NCBI GenBank assembly: GCA_021817045.1
Contig: JAKAWG010000031.1
Coordinates: forward strand, 1-51,416
DNA length: 51,416 nt
Source of the DNA: Acidobacteriota bacterium
Lineage (GTDB): Bacteria; Acidobacteriota; Terriglobia; UBA7540
Reading direction: 5' to 3'
This document shows positions 27,068 through 37,100 of the stretch, in pieces. Below the pieces are notes generated by a model. That model was not told the origin of the DNA and did no database searches. It saw only the letters and a list, made by a program, of their open reading frames with translations. The translations under genes were made by a program, and so were the position numbers. Numbering within the stretch: position 1 is the first letter of the stretch; each line of letters opens with the position of its first letter.

Positions 27068-27171
27068 GGCATGTTCATTTTCGCCCGAGCGGACGGGGAG
27101 AGGCAAGTTGCGCCTAAGATGGGAATGCCGGACAGGGCATTTGCTCCGGAAATGAATTCGAAGTTGCTATC

Positions 27172-27205
27172 TGTTGGCTCGCTCAGCTTTCTCGTCGGTC
27201 TTGTA
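27172..27205 (+). repeat. Diverged direct repeat, copy 2
   Basis: Second copy of the 34-bp repeat at 25951-25984. The two copies flank the MTH938 and zincin genes, as would remain from a separate small insertion. Confidence 0.5.
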
Positions 27206-27368
27206 TCGCGATTTTGTGGAGTGAGCCCCTTCAGTGAGACAGAATTTTCGGGTACACCTGGCATTTTTTATTGGGCATTACGTTACGTTGATGACCGGAA
27301 TGCGTGCTACCTGCGTTATCAGCGGGTTGCAGTGACGACTGAACCTTGCCGGAGAAACCCTTCGATGA

Positions 27369-27397
27369 TTTAGAAAAAGCAGTATACTTTTTCTAAA
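27369..27397 (+). promoter_or_regulatory. Inverted-repeat operator over abiE promoter
   Basis: The perfect arms TTTAGAAAAAG and CTTTTTCTAAA are separated by 7 nt (CAGTATA). The right half overlaps TATACT (27384-27389), a likely -10. AbiEi antitoxins are known to repress their own promoters by binding inverted repeats, and abiEi begins 15 nt downstream. Confidence 0.7.
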
Positions 27398-27411
27398 GAC
27401 TAAGGCAGACT

Positions 27412-28026
27412 GTGTCTATGCAAACCATGCGAGATCAGATAGTTGCGCGGATTGAGCGGCTTGGCGATGGAAAGGCATTCTCCGCAAAGGACTTTCTTGA
27501 CATCGGTAGCCGTGGGACGGTCGACATGGCTTTGACAAGCCTAGCCCGCAGCGGGAAAATCCGTCGTGTCCGGCGGGGCCTGTACGACGTGCCAAAGGTC
27601 AATCCTGCGCTCGGTGGAAAGTTAAGCCCGGACATCGATGAAGCCGCCCGCGCGATAGCCCGACGGCAAAAATGGAAGATCGTGCCGGATGGTGCGTGGG
27701 CGGCTAACCTGCTCGGCCTGTCAACGCAAGTGCCCTCAAAAATCATCTACCTGACGGACGGCCCCAATAAGGAAGTGCCGATCGGTCGTCGCAGCATCCA
27801 TTTCAAGCATGCGCGTCCGAAGGTGATGGGGGGGCTTGAGGGCAAATTGGCCCTCGTCGTTCAGGCGCTGCGCTATCTCGGCAAGGATGGCGTTGGATTC
27901 CGCGAGATCGAAACTCTGCGCACAACGTTGTCCACGACCGAGAAGCGGAAGCTCGTGAAGGACATGCAGTTTGGTGTGGACTGGATTTACGAAGTCGCAA
28001 AGAGAATTGCGGGGAAGATCGCGTGA
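27412..28026 (+). CDS. abiEi: AbiEi-type antitoxin (DUF6088-like)
   Basis: The 204-aa protein has an N-terminal winged HTH (FSAKDFLDIGSRGTVDMALT, KIRRVRRGLYDVPK) and a C-terminal domain (VVQALRYLGKDGVGFREIET), the layout of the type IV antitoxin AbiEi. It should repress the operon through the palindrome at 27369-27397 and counter the AbiEii toxin. GTG 27412 has AAGG 6 nt upstream; ATG 27418 is the alternative. Its stop overlaps the toxin start as GTGA. Confidence 0.85.
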   Translation: MSMQTMRDQIVARIERLGDGKAFSAKDFLDIGSRGTVDMALTSLARSGKIRRVRRGLYDVPKVNPALGGKLSPDIDEAARAIARRQKWKIVPDGAWAANLLGLSTQVPSKIIYLTDGPNKEVPIGRRSIHFKHARPKVMGGLEGKLALVVQALRYLGKDGVGFREIETLRTTLSTTEKRKLVKDMQFGVDWIYEVAKRIAGKIA

Positions 28027-29033
28027 ACCGTATCGCCCGGATGTCTGCGGATGAGCGCGCGGCCATATTTGCAGAGACGGCGGACCACAAGGGACTGTCC
28101 GAAGCGATTATCGAGAAGGACTTCTGGGTGTGCTGGGTCTTGAAGCAACTCTTCTCGATCGAGTCTCTGTCGGGCCGATTGTTGTTCAAGGGCGGGACAT
28201 CATTGTCGAAAATCTTCCACGCGATTAACCGCTTCTCAGAGGACATAGATCTCGCCGTCGATTATGTCGCTCTCGGCTTTACCGGCGAGCGCGACCCGAG
28301 ACGGGAGGGAATCTCAAAGACGCGGCGCGGCGGCATCCTCGCCGAGATGATGGCGGAATGTCAGAGGTATATCGGCGGCGAATTTCTTAACGTAGTGAAG
28401 GCACGGTGCGAGGAAATCCTCGGAAAGTTAGGATGGAGTCTGGCTGTAAGCGAGCAGGACCCGAACATCGTTCAATTTCACTACCCGCCCGCAACCACGA
28501 AGAGCCTTGCTTATCTGGCTCCGCAGGTGGTGCTTGAGCTCGGGACGCACGCAGAATTTGTGCCGCGCGATCGTTTTGCAATCCGCTCGTTTGTTGCCGA
28601 AGAATTCCCGCACTTGCTTACCGAAGCTGACGTGCCGGTGATCGCGCTGCTGGCGAAACGGACCTTTTGGGAGAAGGCGACAATTCTTCACGCCGAATAT
28701 TACCGGCCGCCGGAGAAGCCGCTCCCGGACCGTTATTCGCGCCATTATTACGACGTTGCCATGGTGGCGCAGGGGCCGATACGGGCGGAGGCGCTTGCCG
28801 ACCTGCAGCTCCTTGCCCAAGTCGTGCGCCACAAGGAGACGTTTTATCCTTCCGGCTGGGCTCGCTATGATCTTGCTCGTCCCGGAAGCCTTCGTTTGGT
28901 TCCGGCTAAGGCTCGCCTTGGTGATCTGGCGCGAGATTATCGCAACATGGCGGGGATGATTTTTGGTGAGCCGCCGGCGTTCGACACGATTACGGAAGCG
29001 CTGGCGGCACTCGAACAGCAAGTAAACAGGTAG
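28023..29033 (+). CDS. abiEii: AbiEii nucleotidyltransferase toxin
   Basis: This 336-aa protein has LLFKGGTSLSKIFHAINRFS (G57-GTS) and FSEDIDLAVD with D74 and D76, the catalytic nucleotidyltransferase motifs of the AbiEii/AbiGii (DUF1814) family. Such toxins modify cellular RNA and stop growth during phage infection. It starts with GTG inside the abiEi stop and is followed after 22 nt by the NACHT gene, so the three are probably one operon. Confidence 0.9.
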   Translation: MNRIARMSADERAAIFAETADHKGLSEAIIEKDFWVCWVLKQLFSIESLSGRLLFKGGTSLSKIFHAINRFSEDIDLAVDYVALGFTGERDPRREGISKTRRGGILAEMMAECQRYIGGEFLNVVKARCEEILGKLGWSLAVSEQDPNIVQFHYPPATTKSLAYLAPQVVLELGTHAEFVPRDRFAIRSFVAEEFPHLLTEADVPVIALLAKRTFWEKATILHAEYYRPPEKPLPDRYSRHYYDVAMVAQGPIRAEALADLQLLAQVVRHKETFYPSGWARYDLARPGSLRLVPAKARLGDLARDYRNMAGMIFGEPPAFDTITEALAALEQQVNR

Positions 29034-29055
29034 CCCGAGTGGAGAGAAGCAGGCG

Positions 29056-32000
29056 GTGGCCCTCGCAGCAGAAATCGAACGAGCCTTGGATGAGCTCATT
29101 TCTCACGAGGAGTGGTGGAAATTCCAAAGTCTGGCCGTCGTGTTGGCGAAGAAGCGATGGCCCGACTTGATCGCTTGCGAGCCGAAAAAGGACTTGGGTG
29201 CCGACGCGATTGCGAAGCCAGGATTTTCCGCCGAGGGCGAGGGCAAGGTTCTTGCCTGCTCGATCACAGCAGAACTCGGGAAGGTGCGGGACGATGCGCA
29301 AAAGATTAAGAACAATTACAAAGGAATAGACCGCCTGATTTTTGCCACGCCGGCCGCCGTCTCAAACGAAAAGGGTGAAGCTTGGGCGGCAGAAATTCAA
29401 CAGGACTTCGGTTATCAGCTTGCGATCATGTCGCGTCAGGATATCATCACGTCGCTACTGGACGCGTCAAATGTTTCACTCCTGAAAAATCACCTCGGTA
29501 TGCAGGTCGAGGTTGAAGCGAGCTTGGAGGAGCTGGTTGAACAGGTACGCGCGGCGGCCAGCGACGTGAACGCAACATGGCTCCGACGAATTTCAAACAG
29601 ACCACTAATTGAATTACGGGCTCTTAGACTCGAATCGGAGGGACAGGATTCGGACGAGGTTTTAAAACTCGCTGACATCTGCCAGGCCCTCGGTCAAAGC
29701 CGAAGGGTTGTACTTGAAGGTCCCGCGGGTCGTGGCAAAACCACCACGCTCACCCAGATTGTAACAGCCCAATCGCCAACAGGGATTTCATTGCTGATTG
29801 ACCTACCGGCATGGACGGAATCCAACAGCGGTATTTTGGAATTCATTGCCGGTATGCCGCAATTTCAGAGTCGTTCCTTGGATGCCACTGCGCTGGCGCG
29901 GGTGGCAAACGTGCAGCATCTCTCATTCCTCTTGAACGGATGGAATGAAGTTGCGGAGAGCGATTCCCGTCATGCTGAAATTGCGCTGCGAGGGCTGGAT
30001 CGGGATTTCCCGACCGTCGGCATTCTGGTTGCTACGCGGACGCACCACCTTCTGCCGCCCTTGCTTGGCGCCGTTCGCGCAAGGCTACTACCGTTAACGA
30101 GGGCAGAGCGGATCGCATACCTCGATGCCCGGCTCGGCGGTCGCGCAGGGAGTCTCCGCAAAAGGCTTGACACCGATCGGGTCCTCGATGATCTCACCCG
30201 GACGCCCCTTTTCCTTTCGGAAGTGACAACCCTCTTTGAGGCCGATACCCGAATCCCATCCACAAAGCTCGGAGTACTTGACGCTGTGATGAGCTTGGTG
30301 GAGCGGTCTGAGGAGCACCAAAATCCTCTGCAACAGGCGCCTCTGGCCGGTAGGGCGCGCGATTACCTTGGCGCCCTGGCGACACAAATGACCATGCAGG
30401 GACGGGTAAGTGTACCGGAAAAAGAAGCTCGCTCCGCTGTAAGTTCCGTCGCAGCGATTCTGAAGGACGCAGGCCAGATAGGAACGCTACCGGACCCAGC
30501 CGACGTTCTGAACGCGCTGTGCGCGCACCACGTTCTTGAGCGCCAGGAATATCCGGCGGTTGCGTTTCGGTTCGCGCATCAACAATTTCAAGAGTTCCAT
30601 GCGGCTGTGGACGTCCGAAGGCAGCTATCGGCCCTGGTAAAGGATGGAGACGAGCACAAGAAGCGTCAGTTCATGAAGACAGTAGTCAATGTGCCGGCTT
30701 GGGCGGAGCCTTTAGGCATGGTCGCAGAAGAGATTGGTCATCTACCAAACGGCGGAGGCCGCACCGATGGTGTTGGCGAAGGCAAGCTGTTGGTGACAAT
30801 GGCTCTCTATGTAGATCCAGTTTTCGCAGCGGAACTGGCACGGTTTTGCGGGGCACAGGTCTGGCAAGAGATAAGGGCGGATGTGAGCGACCGACTGCGA
30901 TCTTTGTATTTGGTTCGTGATTCCCGTTACAGGCGCATTGCCCTGGCGGGTATGCTTGCGAGCGGATCTGAGGACTTCAAAGACATCATTGTTCCGATCC
31001 TTTCAAGCTCCAACCAGCAATGCAGGCTTGACCTTTATCGAACCTGGGGGCTCCACTTGTCGTGCCTGGGTCCCGATTGGCGCGAAACAGTTAGCCAATG
31101 GCCAGAAGAAGCTCGCATTGACCTTGTCTCTGAGAGCCTGCATCAGCGGTACCTGTCGGAAATCGCACCTTTTGCTGAGTCTGACCCAAGCGTCAAGGTA
31201 AAGGAGGCGGCAATCCGGGGACTGTGCTGGATAGGTGCCGAGGACGAGGCAGTTCAGCTTTTACAGTCGCTGGACCCCAATACCTCTGAAAGCGTCCTCC
31301 AGGAATTCCAGTTGCGATTGCTCCCGCGATCCGTGCGCGAGTCCGCCTTGGCGGCTTCAGAGCGTGCGTTTGAGGCATCCGACGATCTCTGGAGACGGAT
31401 AGGGTTATTGCTGCGACAGTCCGCCCTCGGTACAACGAAGAGCGCGGAGCTCAAGGAGGAACTCGGCAAGGTTGCAGGAAAAATCGACGATCACCAAGCG
31501 CACTTCGTGGTGAAGCCTGCTTTGGAAATTGTGCAGGCGGCTGACCCGGAATGGGTCAGTGCCTGGGTAGCTGAGCGAGTCGCGGCTGGAAGCTTATGGC
31601 ACGACACTTGGATGAAGCTGATCACGACTGTGCCGGCCGACCTAAAAGAGGCTTTGATCCGGCGCTTAGAAACCGAAGACTTCCAGCATACGCCTCACGG
31701 CAACATTGTAGGAGTGCTCACTGTAGCCGCCGACGCTGCACTGGCGCAGAGAGTCTTTTTGAAGCTCTGCGAATTGCGCGGCATTATCAGGAACGCTCCT
31801 GACGAGAGGCACGAGTTTGAATGGGCAGTTGAGAGGCAGCTCGAAGACTTGCTCAGAGCGCTCCCGGTCGACGTCGCTGTAAGTGGCTTTTCGGATCGTT
31901 TTTCTAAGGCGGTTAACGGAGTCGAACTTGATGTCATCACTCGTGTATTCAGCAAAGTGGGCCGCGTGAACAATGACCCACTGACTGCGCTGAATCCCAC

Positions 32001-33576
32001 AACGCGCGAGAATTTTCGGGGCTACATCAGAAAAGCGCTCCCGTTGGTGCTGCAGGAGACCGACTTCTCGGGGGAGCTCAAGGCGATCGCCAACTCCGTT
32101 CTTGCGTCAATCGGGACGCCCGAAGATATGAGAGAAATGCGCCGGCTGATTCAGGCGGGCATCGAAAGGTTCCGAAAAGCAATGGAGCTACGCGCCAGGG
32201 GCGATCGCAGCCGTGCGGCCAATCCGATAAGCTACGCAATGTGGCATGTTCGTGCGGTTATGCGCTTTGATCCCGAACATTCGGATTCTATGCTTCTCGA
32301 ACTCTTAAATGAGCCAGAGTACGAACGCAGCGTTGTGGAGGAAGTGGCACGGCAGGTCGTTTCACGCAAGAGACAACAGGGCCTTATTTACAAGCTGGAT
32401 TACGAACAAATCTGGCAGGCCCGTGCCGGGATACGGGACAAATCACAGATGAACCGCCGTCGTCGTTTCGCCACGGCCATCAAGGAACGCATTGCGACGA
32501 TCTTTGCGGAACGTGCGGGGTCCAAGCAGAAACGACCGTACGAGTTTCGACTCAGGATACTGGGATTGGCTCTGGCAATGATAGAGGGCCATAGCTCCGC
32601 GGACGTCGTGTTCGACGTGATGTCCGTTCCGGACGACTGGGACGTGTGGACGCGAATCAAGGCGTTTGAAGAACTTCTTTTCGACGGAGTGACTCTGCCA
32701 CTCGATCGAACCCTGGCACTGCTGGATTCATTTCGTGAGCGGCTGAGAAGACATGGCTTTCAGCAAGATGACCAGTCGACAGCCACCAGATTGCTCTGTC
32801 TGCTTCCCTTCGTCGACGATCCGTCCAAAGGGATCGAAACGATACGGCAGGTGACGTCCGAATTGCGAATCTACGCACATCACTTGCGGGACGTAGCAGA
32901 GGCCCTCGGGCACTGCCGCTGTGACGGCGCGCTGGCATTCCTGCGAGAGCTCGCGGCCGACAAGGCTGTCACTCAACAGCTTGGCGATGCATGGATCAGG
33001 GCGGTTGCTGCCATTGACACCGCTGAATCGCGGGGCCTGTTGCTGAGCTTCATCGATCCGCGGTTGTCGGGGCTTCCGATTGAAGCTGAGTTCGGAAGGG
33101 ATGATGTTCTTGCAGCCTGCATTGTTGACCTCATGAGACGCGACAAAGCTGTGGAGGCGAACGTGCTCCAGCTTTGCAGTACAGCATTGCCTTCAAAGAA
33201 CAGAATGCTACTTGCGAAGGTTGTCGGTCAGTTGGCTGGCCTGGAGGCTGTCTCGGCGGGCTTGTATCTGATCGATGACCCCGCAAACCCACCCATTCCA
33301 TACGAAATACGCAAGCAGCTCGAGGATGCCTTCATGGAGAAGCGGCCGGTTGCGGGGCATAAGAACACGTACACTATGGAACCTCGAGGCTCGAATGTCA
33401 TTCGGACGATTCTTCTGGAAATGAGTCTTAAAGACGCTCGGCGTAAGAAATCCGCGGCCACGCTTCTTGCGCAGATCGAGGAGTGGCGCTTGGAATACGG
33501 AAGGCCTGTGGGCGAACCGCGGCATCCCGCGCTTGAGGCCGGCGGAAGTTGGCCTCCTATACAGGAGGCAGCTTAA
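29056..33576 (+). CDS. Large NACHT-type STAND NTPase with possible N-terminal nuclease domain and helical repeats
   Basis: 1506 aa. Residues about 1-170 resemble a PD-(D/E)XK/Mrr-like fold (CEPKKDLGADAIA, then KVLACSITAELGK), but the catalytic EXK is not clear. Residues about 215-520 are an NTPase with Walker A G222-PAGRGKTT (K228) and NACHT-style Walker B SFLLNGWNEV (N294, E298), with Asn where Asp is usual, followed by VGILVATRTHHLLP. From about residue 560 onward the protein is alpha-helical with HEAT-like repeats, suited to sensing a phage protein. The design matches bacterial NLR-like defence proteins (Avs, bNACHT), but I cannot assign it to a named type. GTG start 22 nt after abiEii. 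Confidence 0.75.
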   Translation: MALAAEIERALDELISHEEWWKFQSLAVVLAKKRWPDLIACEPKKDLGADAIAKPGFSAEGEGKVLACSITAELGKVRDDAQKIKNNYKGIDRLIFATPAAVSNEKGEAWAAEIQQDFGYQLAIMSRQDIITSLLDASNVSLLKNHLGMQVEVEASLEELVEQVRAAASDVNATWLRRISNRPLIELRALRLESEGQDSDEVLKLADICQALGQSRRVVLEGPAGRGKTTTLTQIVTAQSPTGISLLIDLPAWTESNSGILEFIAGMPQFQSRSLDATALARVANVQHLSFLLNGWNEVAESDSRHAEIALRGLDRDFPTVGILVATRTHHLLPPLLGAVRARLLPLTRAERIAYLDARLGGRAGSLRKRLDTDRVLDDLTRTPLFLSEVTTLFEADTRIPSTKLGVLDAVMSLVERSEEHQNPLQQAPLAGRARDYLGALATQMTMQGRVSVPEKEARSAVSSVAAILKDAGQIGTLPDPADVLNALCAHHVLERQEYPAVAFRFAHQQFQEFHAAVDVRRQLSALVKDGDEHKKRQFMKTVVNVPAWAEPLGMVAEEIGHLPNGGGRTDGVGEGKLLVTMALYVDPVFAAELARFCGAQVWQEIRADVSDRLRSLYLVRDSRYRRIALAGMLASGSEDFKDIIVPILSSSNQQCRLDLYRTWGLHLSCLGPDWRETVSQWPEEARIDLVSESLHQRYLSEIAPFAESDPSVKVKEAAIRGLCWIGAEDEAVQLLQSLDPNTSESVLQEFQLRLLPRSVRESALAASERAFEASDDLWRRIGLLLRQSALGTTKSAELKEELGKVAGKIDDHQAHFVVKPALEIVQAADPEWVSAWVAERVAAGSLWHDTWMKLITTVPADLKEALIRRLETEDFQHTPHGNIVGVLTVAADAALAQRVFLKLCELRGIIRNAPDERHEFEWAVERQLEDLLRALPVDVAVSGFSDRFSKAVNGVELDVITRVFSKVGRVNNDPLTALNPTTRENFRGYIRKALPLVLQETDFSGELKAIANSVLASIGTPEDMREMRRLIQAGIERFRKAMELRARGDRSRAANPISYAMWHVRAVMRFDPEHSDSMLLELLNEPEYERSVVEEVARQVVSRKRQQGLIYKLDYEQIWQARAGIRDKSQMNRRRRFATAIKERIATIFAERAGSKQKRPYEFRLRILGLALAMIEGHSSADVVFDVMSVPDDWDVWTRIKAFEELLFDGVTLPLDRTLALLDSFRERLRRHGFQQDDQSTATRLLCLLPFVDDPSKGIETIRQVTSELRIYAHHLRDVAEALGHCRCDGALAFLRELAADKAVTQQLGDAWIRAVAAIDTAESRGLLLSFIDPRLSGLPIEAEFGRDDVLAACIVDLMRRDKAVEANVLQLCSTALPSKNRMLLAKVVGQLAGLEAVSAGLYLIDDPANPPIPYEIRKQLEDAFMEKRPVAGHKNTYTMEPRGSNVIRTILLEMSLKDARRKKSAATLLAQIEEWRLEYGRPVGEPRHPALEAGGSWPPIQEAA

Positions 33577-34140
33577 TTAAACGCAAAACTGGATTGACGA
33601 AAGTGGAGTTCATTCTGGAATAGAGAGACAAATCGGGCCGCACCCTGCGTGCGAGTCAGCGCCCGTAGTAGGCAGCATTGGGTCCACGGTCTCGGGCATG
33701 CATCCGCCAAACTGGAAAGATATGGCCGCACGAGTCACGCACGAACAGCGCGAACAGATGGTGCTGGATGATCTGACCGCGAATTTCCTGAATTTCGCGG
33801 GGCAGGCACCGGCGTGGTCCAAAGTCCCCGACGGGCAGGACCTGACGTACGGAAGGACGTGCACTTTAGGAGGTCTAACGCGCAGGTCATCAGTCGTCAG
33901 TCGCTCTTGGTTTATTCGACAGCCCAAACTGTATACTGCGGTAAATCGCCCTATATTGTACTTGGCTTGGAAGGAAAAGCTATTTTCTTCCGTGTGAGTG
34001 GATTCCTCCGGACTGGGCGGCGCGACGCCTCTGATTCACAGAACCTGAAAAGTGTAACAGCCATCCACAGGCTCGGCTATAATTTCGCAATTATATCGTT
34101 AGAGGAATCGGGCACGAATTAGGAGGCGCGCCCTCTTGGC
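33577..34140. other. Non-coding gap between the two defence operons
   Basis: A 99-codon frame at 33698-33997 begins plausibly (MHPPNWKDMAARVTHEQREQ) but loses protein-like character after about 50 codons; it may be a remnant. The right side carries the palindrome at 34078-34095 and the RBS GGAGG at 34123-34127. No RNA gene is seen. Confidence 0.45.
34078..34095 (+). promoter_or_regulatory. Palindrome overlapping -10 of helicase operon
   Basis: TATAATT-TCGC-AATTATA is a perfect inverted repeat whose left arm is itself a TATAAT -10 hexamer, 46-63 nt upstream of the helicase ATG. It could be a repressor operator or a promoter pair pointing both ways. Confidence 0.45.
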
Positions 34141-37100
34141 ATGCGAATAGACCAGCTCAAGCCCAACACAGTTGTTCGAGGACCGATTCTCCCGGAGCCG
34201 GTCCGTGTGATTCTCTCTGTTCCGATGGGAACGTCGGTTAAGTTGGTGGGCAAGGGTCTCAAGACCGGTCAGGTCCACGAGCCCATACTCAATTCCGCTC
34301 AAGTGGCCACGCTCGAGGCTTCTCCGGAGAAGGAGCCATTTGACGGAGACGCGCAAAGGTTTCGGCTAGGAATCGAATCGCTTCGTTTGGGGTTGGCCTA
34401 CGAATACGACCCTTACTTCGCGCTGTCCATTGCGCGCGTCGATCCGCTGCCGCACCAACTGGAAGCGGTCTATGACTATTTTTTAAGACTTCCGCGGATC
34501 AGATTCTTGCTTGCGGACGACCCTGGTGCCGGCAAAACGATCATGGCCGGGCTTCTCATTAAAGAACTCAAGATACGAGGACTGATCAAGCGAACACTCA
34601 TTGTTACGCCGGCCAGCCTCTCATTCCAGTGGCAACGGGAAATGAAGGACAAATTCCGGGAAAATTTTGAGATCATTCGTGGCGACGTCCTGCGTGCGAA
34701 CTACGGAACCAACCCCTGGCAGGAGAAGAATCAAGTCATCACTTCGGTTTCTTGGGTCTCCGTAATCGAGGACGCGAACGAAAGCCTTCTCCGCAGCAAC
34801 TGGGACCTCATCGTAGTTGACGAGGCCCACAAAATGAGCGCCTACAGCTCAGACAAAAAGACGCTTGCCTATCAGCTCGGCGAAGCGCTGTCCGAACGGA
34901 CTGACCATTACCTTCTGATGACCGCCACCCCTCACAAGGGCAATCCTGAGAATTTTTGTCTGTTCCTCGAATTGCTTGACCGCGATGTCTACGGGGATGT
35001 CAAAAGCCTCGAAGAAGCAATGGTTCGCAGGGAGGCCCCATTCTATTTGCGGCGCGTCAAGGAAGCGCTAGTGACGTTTCCCGACCCTGATACGGGCAAA
35101 GTGAAGACGCTGTTTACCCGGCGAAATGTCCAAACGACAGAATTTCAAATCAGCGACGAAGAATGGGACTTTTACGACGCCCTCACCAGGTATGTAGAGG
35201 ACCAGTCCATCAAAGCCGCATCGGACGACTCCCCGCGCGGTCGCGCCCTCAGCTTCACAATGGCCATGCTCCAAAGGCGATTCGCTTCTAGCGTGTATGC
35301 CGTCCGGCGAAGTCTCGAGCGCATGAAAGATAAACGAGAAAAGATTCTCGCTGATCCCGAGGCTTACCGGCAGGAGCAGATCACGCGGAAGCTGCCCGAG
35401 GATTTTGAAGACCTCCCGGAAGAAGAGCGTGAGGAGATCATTGCCCAGTTAGAGGATGTAGTCGCATCAGTTGACCCCGCCGCTCTCCGAGAAGAAATTC
35501 TCCAGCTTAATAAGCTCATTGACCAAGCCCGGGGCCTCGAAGAGAAAGAGGTAGAACGGAAGCTTGTCGTATTGAAAGAGGTGCTGACAAAGCAAGGCGT
35601 GTTCAAAGACCCGAAAATGAAGCTCCTCGTCTTCACCGAGCATAAGGACACTCTCGATTACCTGGTCGGCGACGGGAAGGACGCTCGGCCCCTGGGCAAG
35701 CTGCGAAAATGGGGCCTGTCTGTCACGCAGATCCACGGTGGAATGAAGGTCGGCGACCGTGATGCGCCAGGCACTCGCCTCTATGCGGAGCGGGAATTCC
35801 GTGAAGACTGCCAGGTGATGGTTGCCACAGAGGCGGCGGGGGAAGGAATCAATCTCCAATTCTGCTGGTTCATGATCAATTACGACATCCCCTGGAACCC
35901 GATGCGCCTTGAGCAACGGATGGGCCGAATCCACCGCTACGGCCAGGAAAAGGACTGCTTGATCCTGAACTTTGTTTCGACTAACACGCGTGAGGGGCGC
36001 GTTCTCAACAAACTGTTCGAGCGAATCAAGAAGATAGAGGACGATCTCGACCCCAAGCACACTGGAACGGTCTTCAACGTTCTCGGCGATGTCTTTTCCG
36101 CCAATCAGCTTGAGCGTATGCTTCGCGACATGTACGCCCGCAACCTTACTGAGGAGGTCATCAAGAGCCGGATTGTCGAGCAAGTGGACACCGAGCGATT
36201 CAGAAAAATCACCCATTCCGCGCTGGAGGGCCTGGCCAAACGCGAACTTAACCTCTCGGCTATTGTGGGCAAATCGGCAGAGGCGAAAGAGCGACGACTG
36301 GTCCCCGAGGTCGTGGAGGAATTCTTCTCGCAAGCCGCGCCTGTGGTCGGCCTTCCCCTAAAGGATGGTCAAAAGGACCGGCATATCTACCGCGTGGGCA
36401 GAGTGCCGAGAGCCCTATGGCCAATCGGTGAAGAACTCGAGCCCCGCTTCGGGAAGCTGGGCCGCGAGTATAAGCAGATCGCCTTCGACAAGAAATATCT
36501 ATCCGACGACGCGACTTTGGAATGGGTCACTCCAGGGCACCCATTGTTCGAATCCGTGCGCGAGGACCTGTGGGAGCGAGTCCAAGCCGATTTGAGCCGG
36601 GGCGCAGTATTCTACGACCTCAATCGAAAAGAACCGGCCCGGCTGGACGTATTCTCAGCCGCCATTCGTGACGGCCGCGGCAATGTGCTTCACCGCCGCC
36701 TCTTTGTCCTCCAAACGGAAATGGACGGCTCAATGGCAGTCAAGCAGCCAACGCTCTTCCTTGATCTTGCTGTAGCAACGAAAGGCGAGACGGCTCCGGA
36801 AGACGCTGATCTTCCCGGACGGGAGGACATTGAAGAGGCCTTGGTCAAGCAGGCCCTTGAATCCCTTCTGGCCGAAATCGCCGCCCAGCGCGAGAAGGAA
36901 ATTGAGACAATTACCAGCCACGTGGAAATCAGCCTCAACGCCTTGATCCATCACCAGAATCTTCGCATGGCGGACTTGTTGGAACAGCAGCAGAACGGGG
37001 ATTCCAGCCCACTGTTGGCGGCGAATATCAAGACAACCGAAGATCGACTCGACGAGCTAAATGGACGACTTGAACGAAGGCGAGAGGAGCTGAAGCAGGA

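Noticed and set aside
33698..33997. 99-codon ORF between the defence operons as a real gene
   Set aside because: Only the first 50 codons look protein-like; no RBS or homology recognised.
35467..36333. 288-codon minus-strand ORF
   Set aside because: Antisense shadow of the SNF2 helicase gene.
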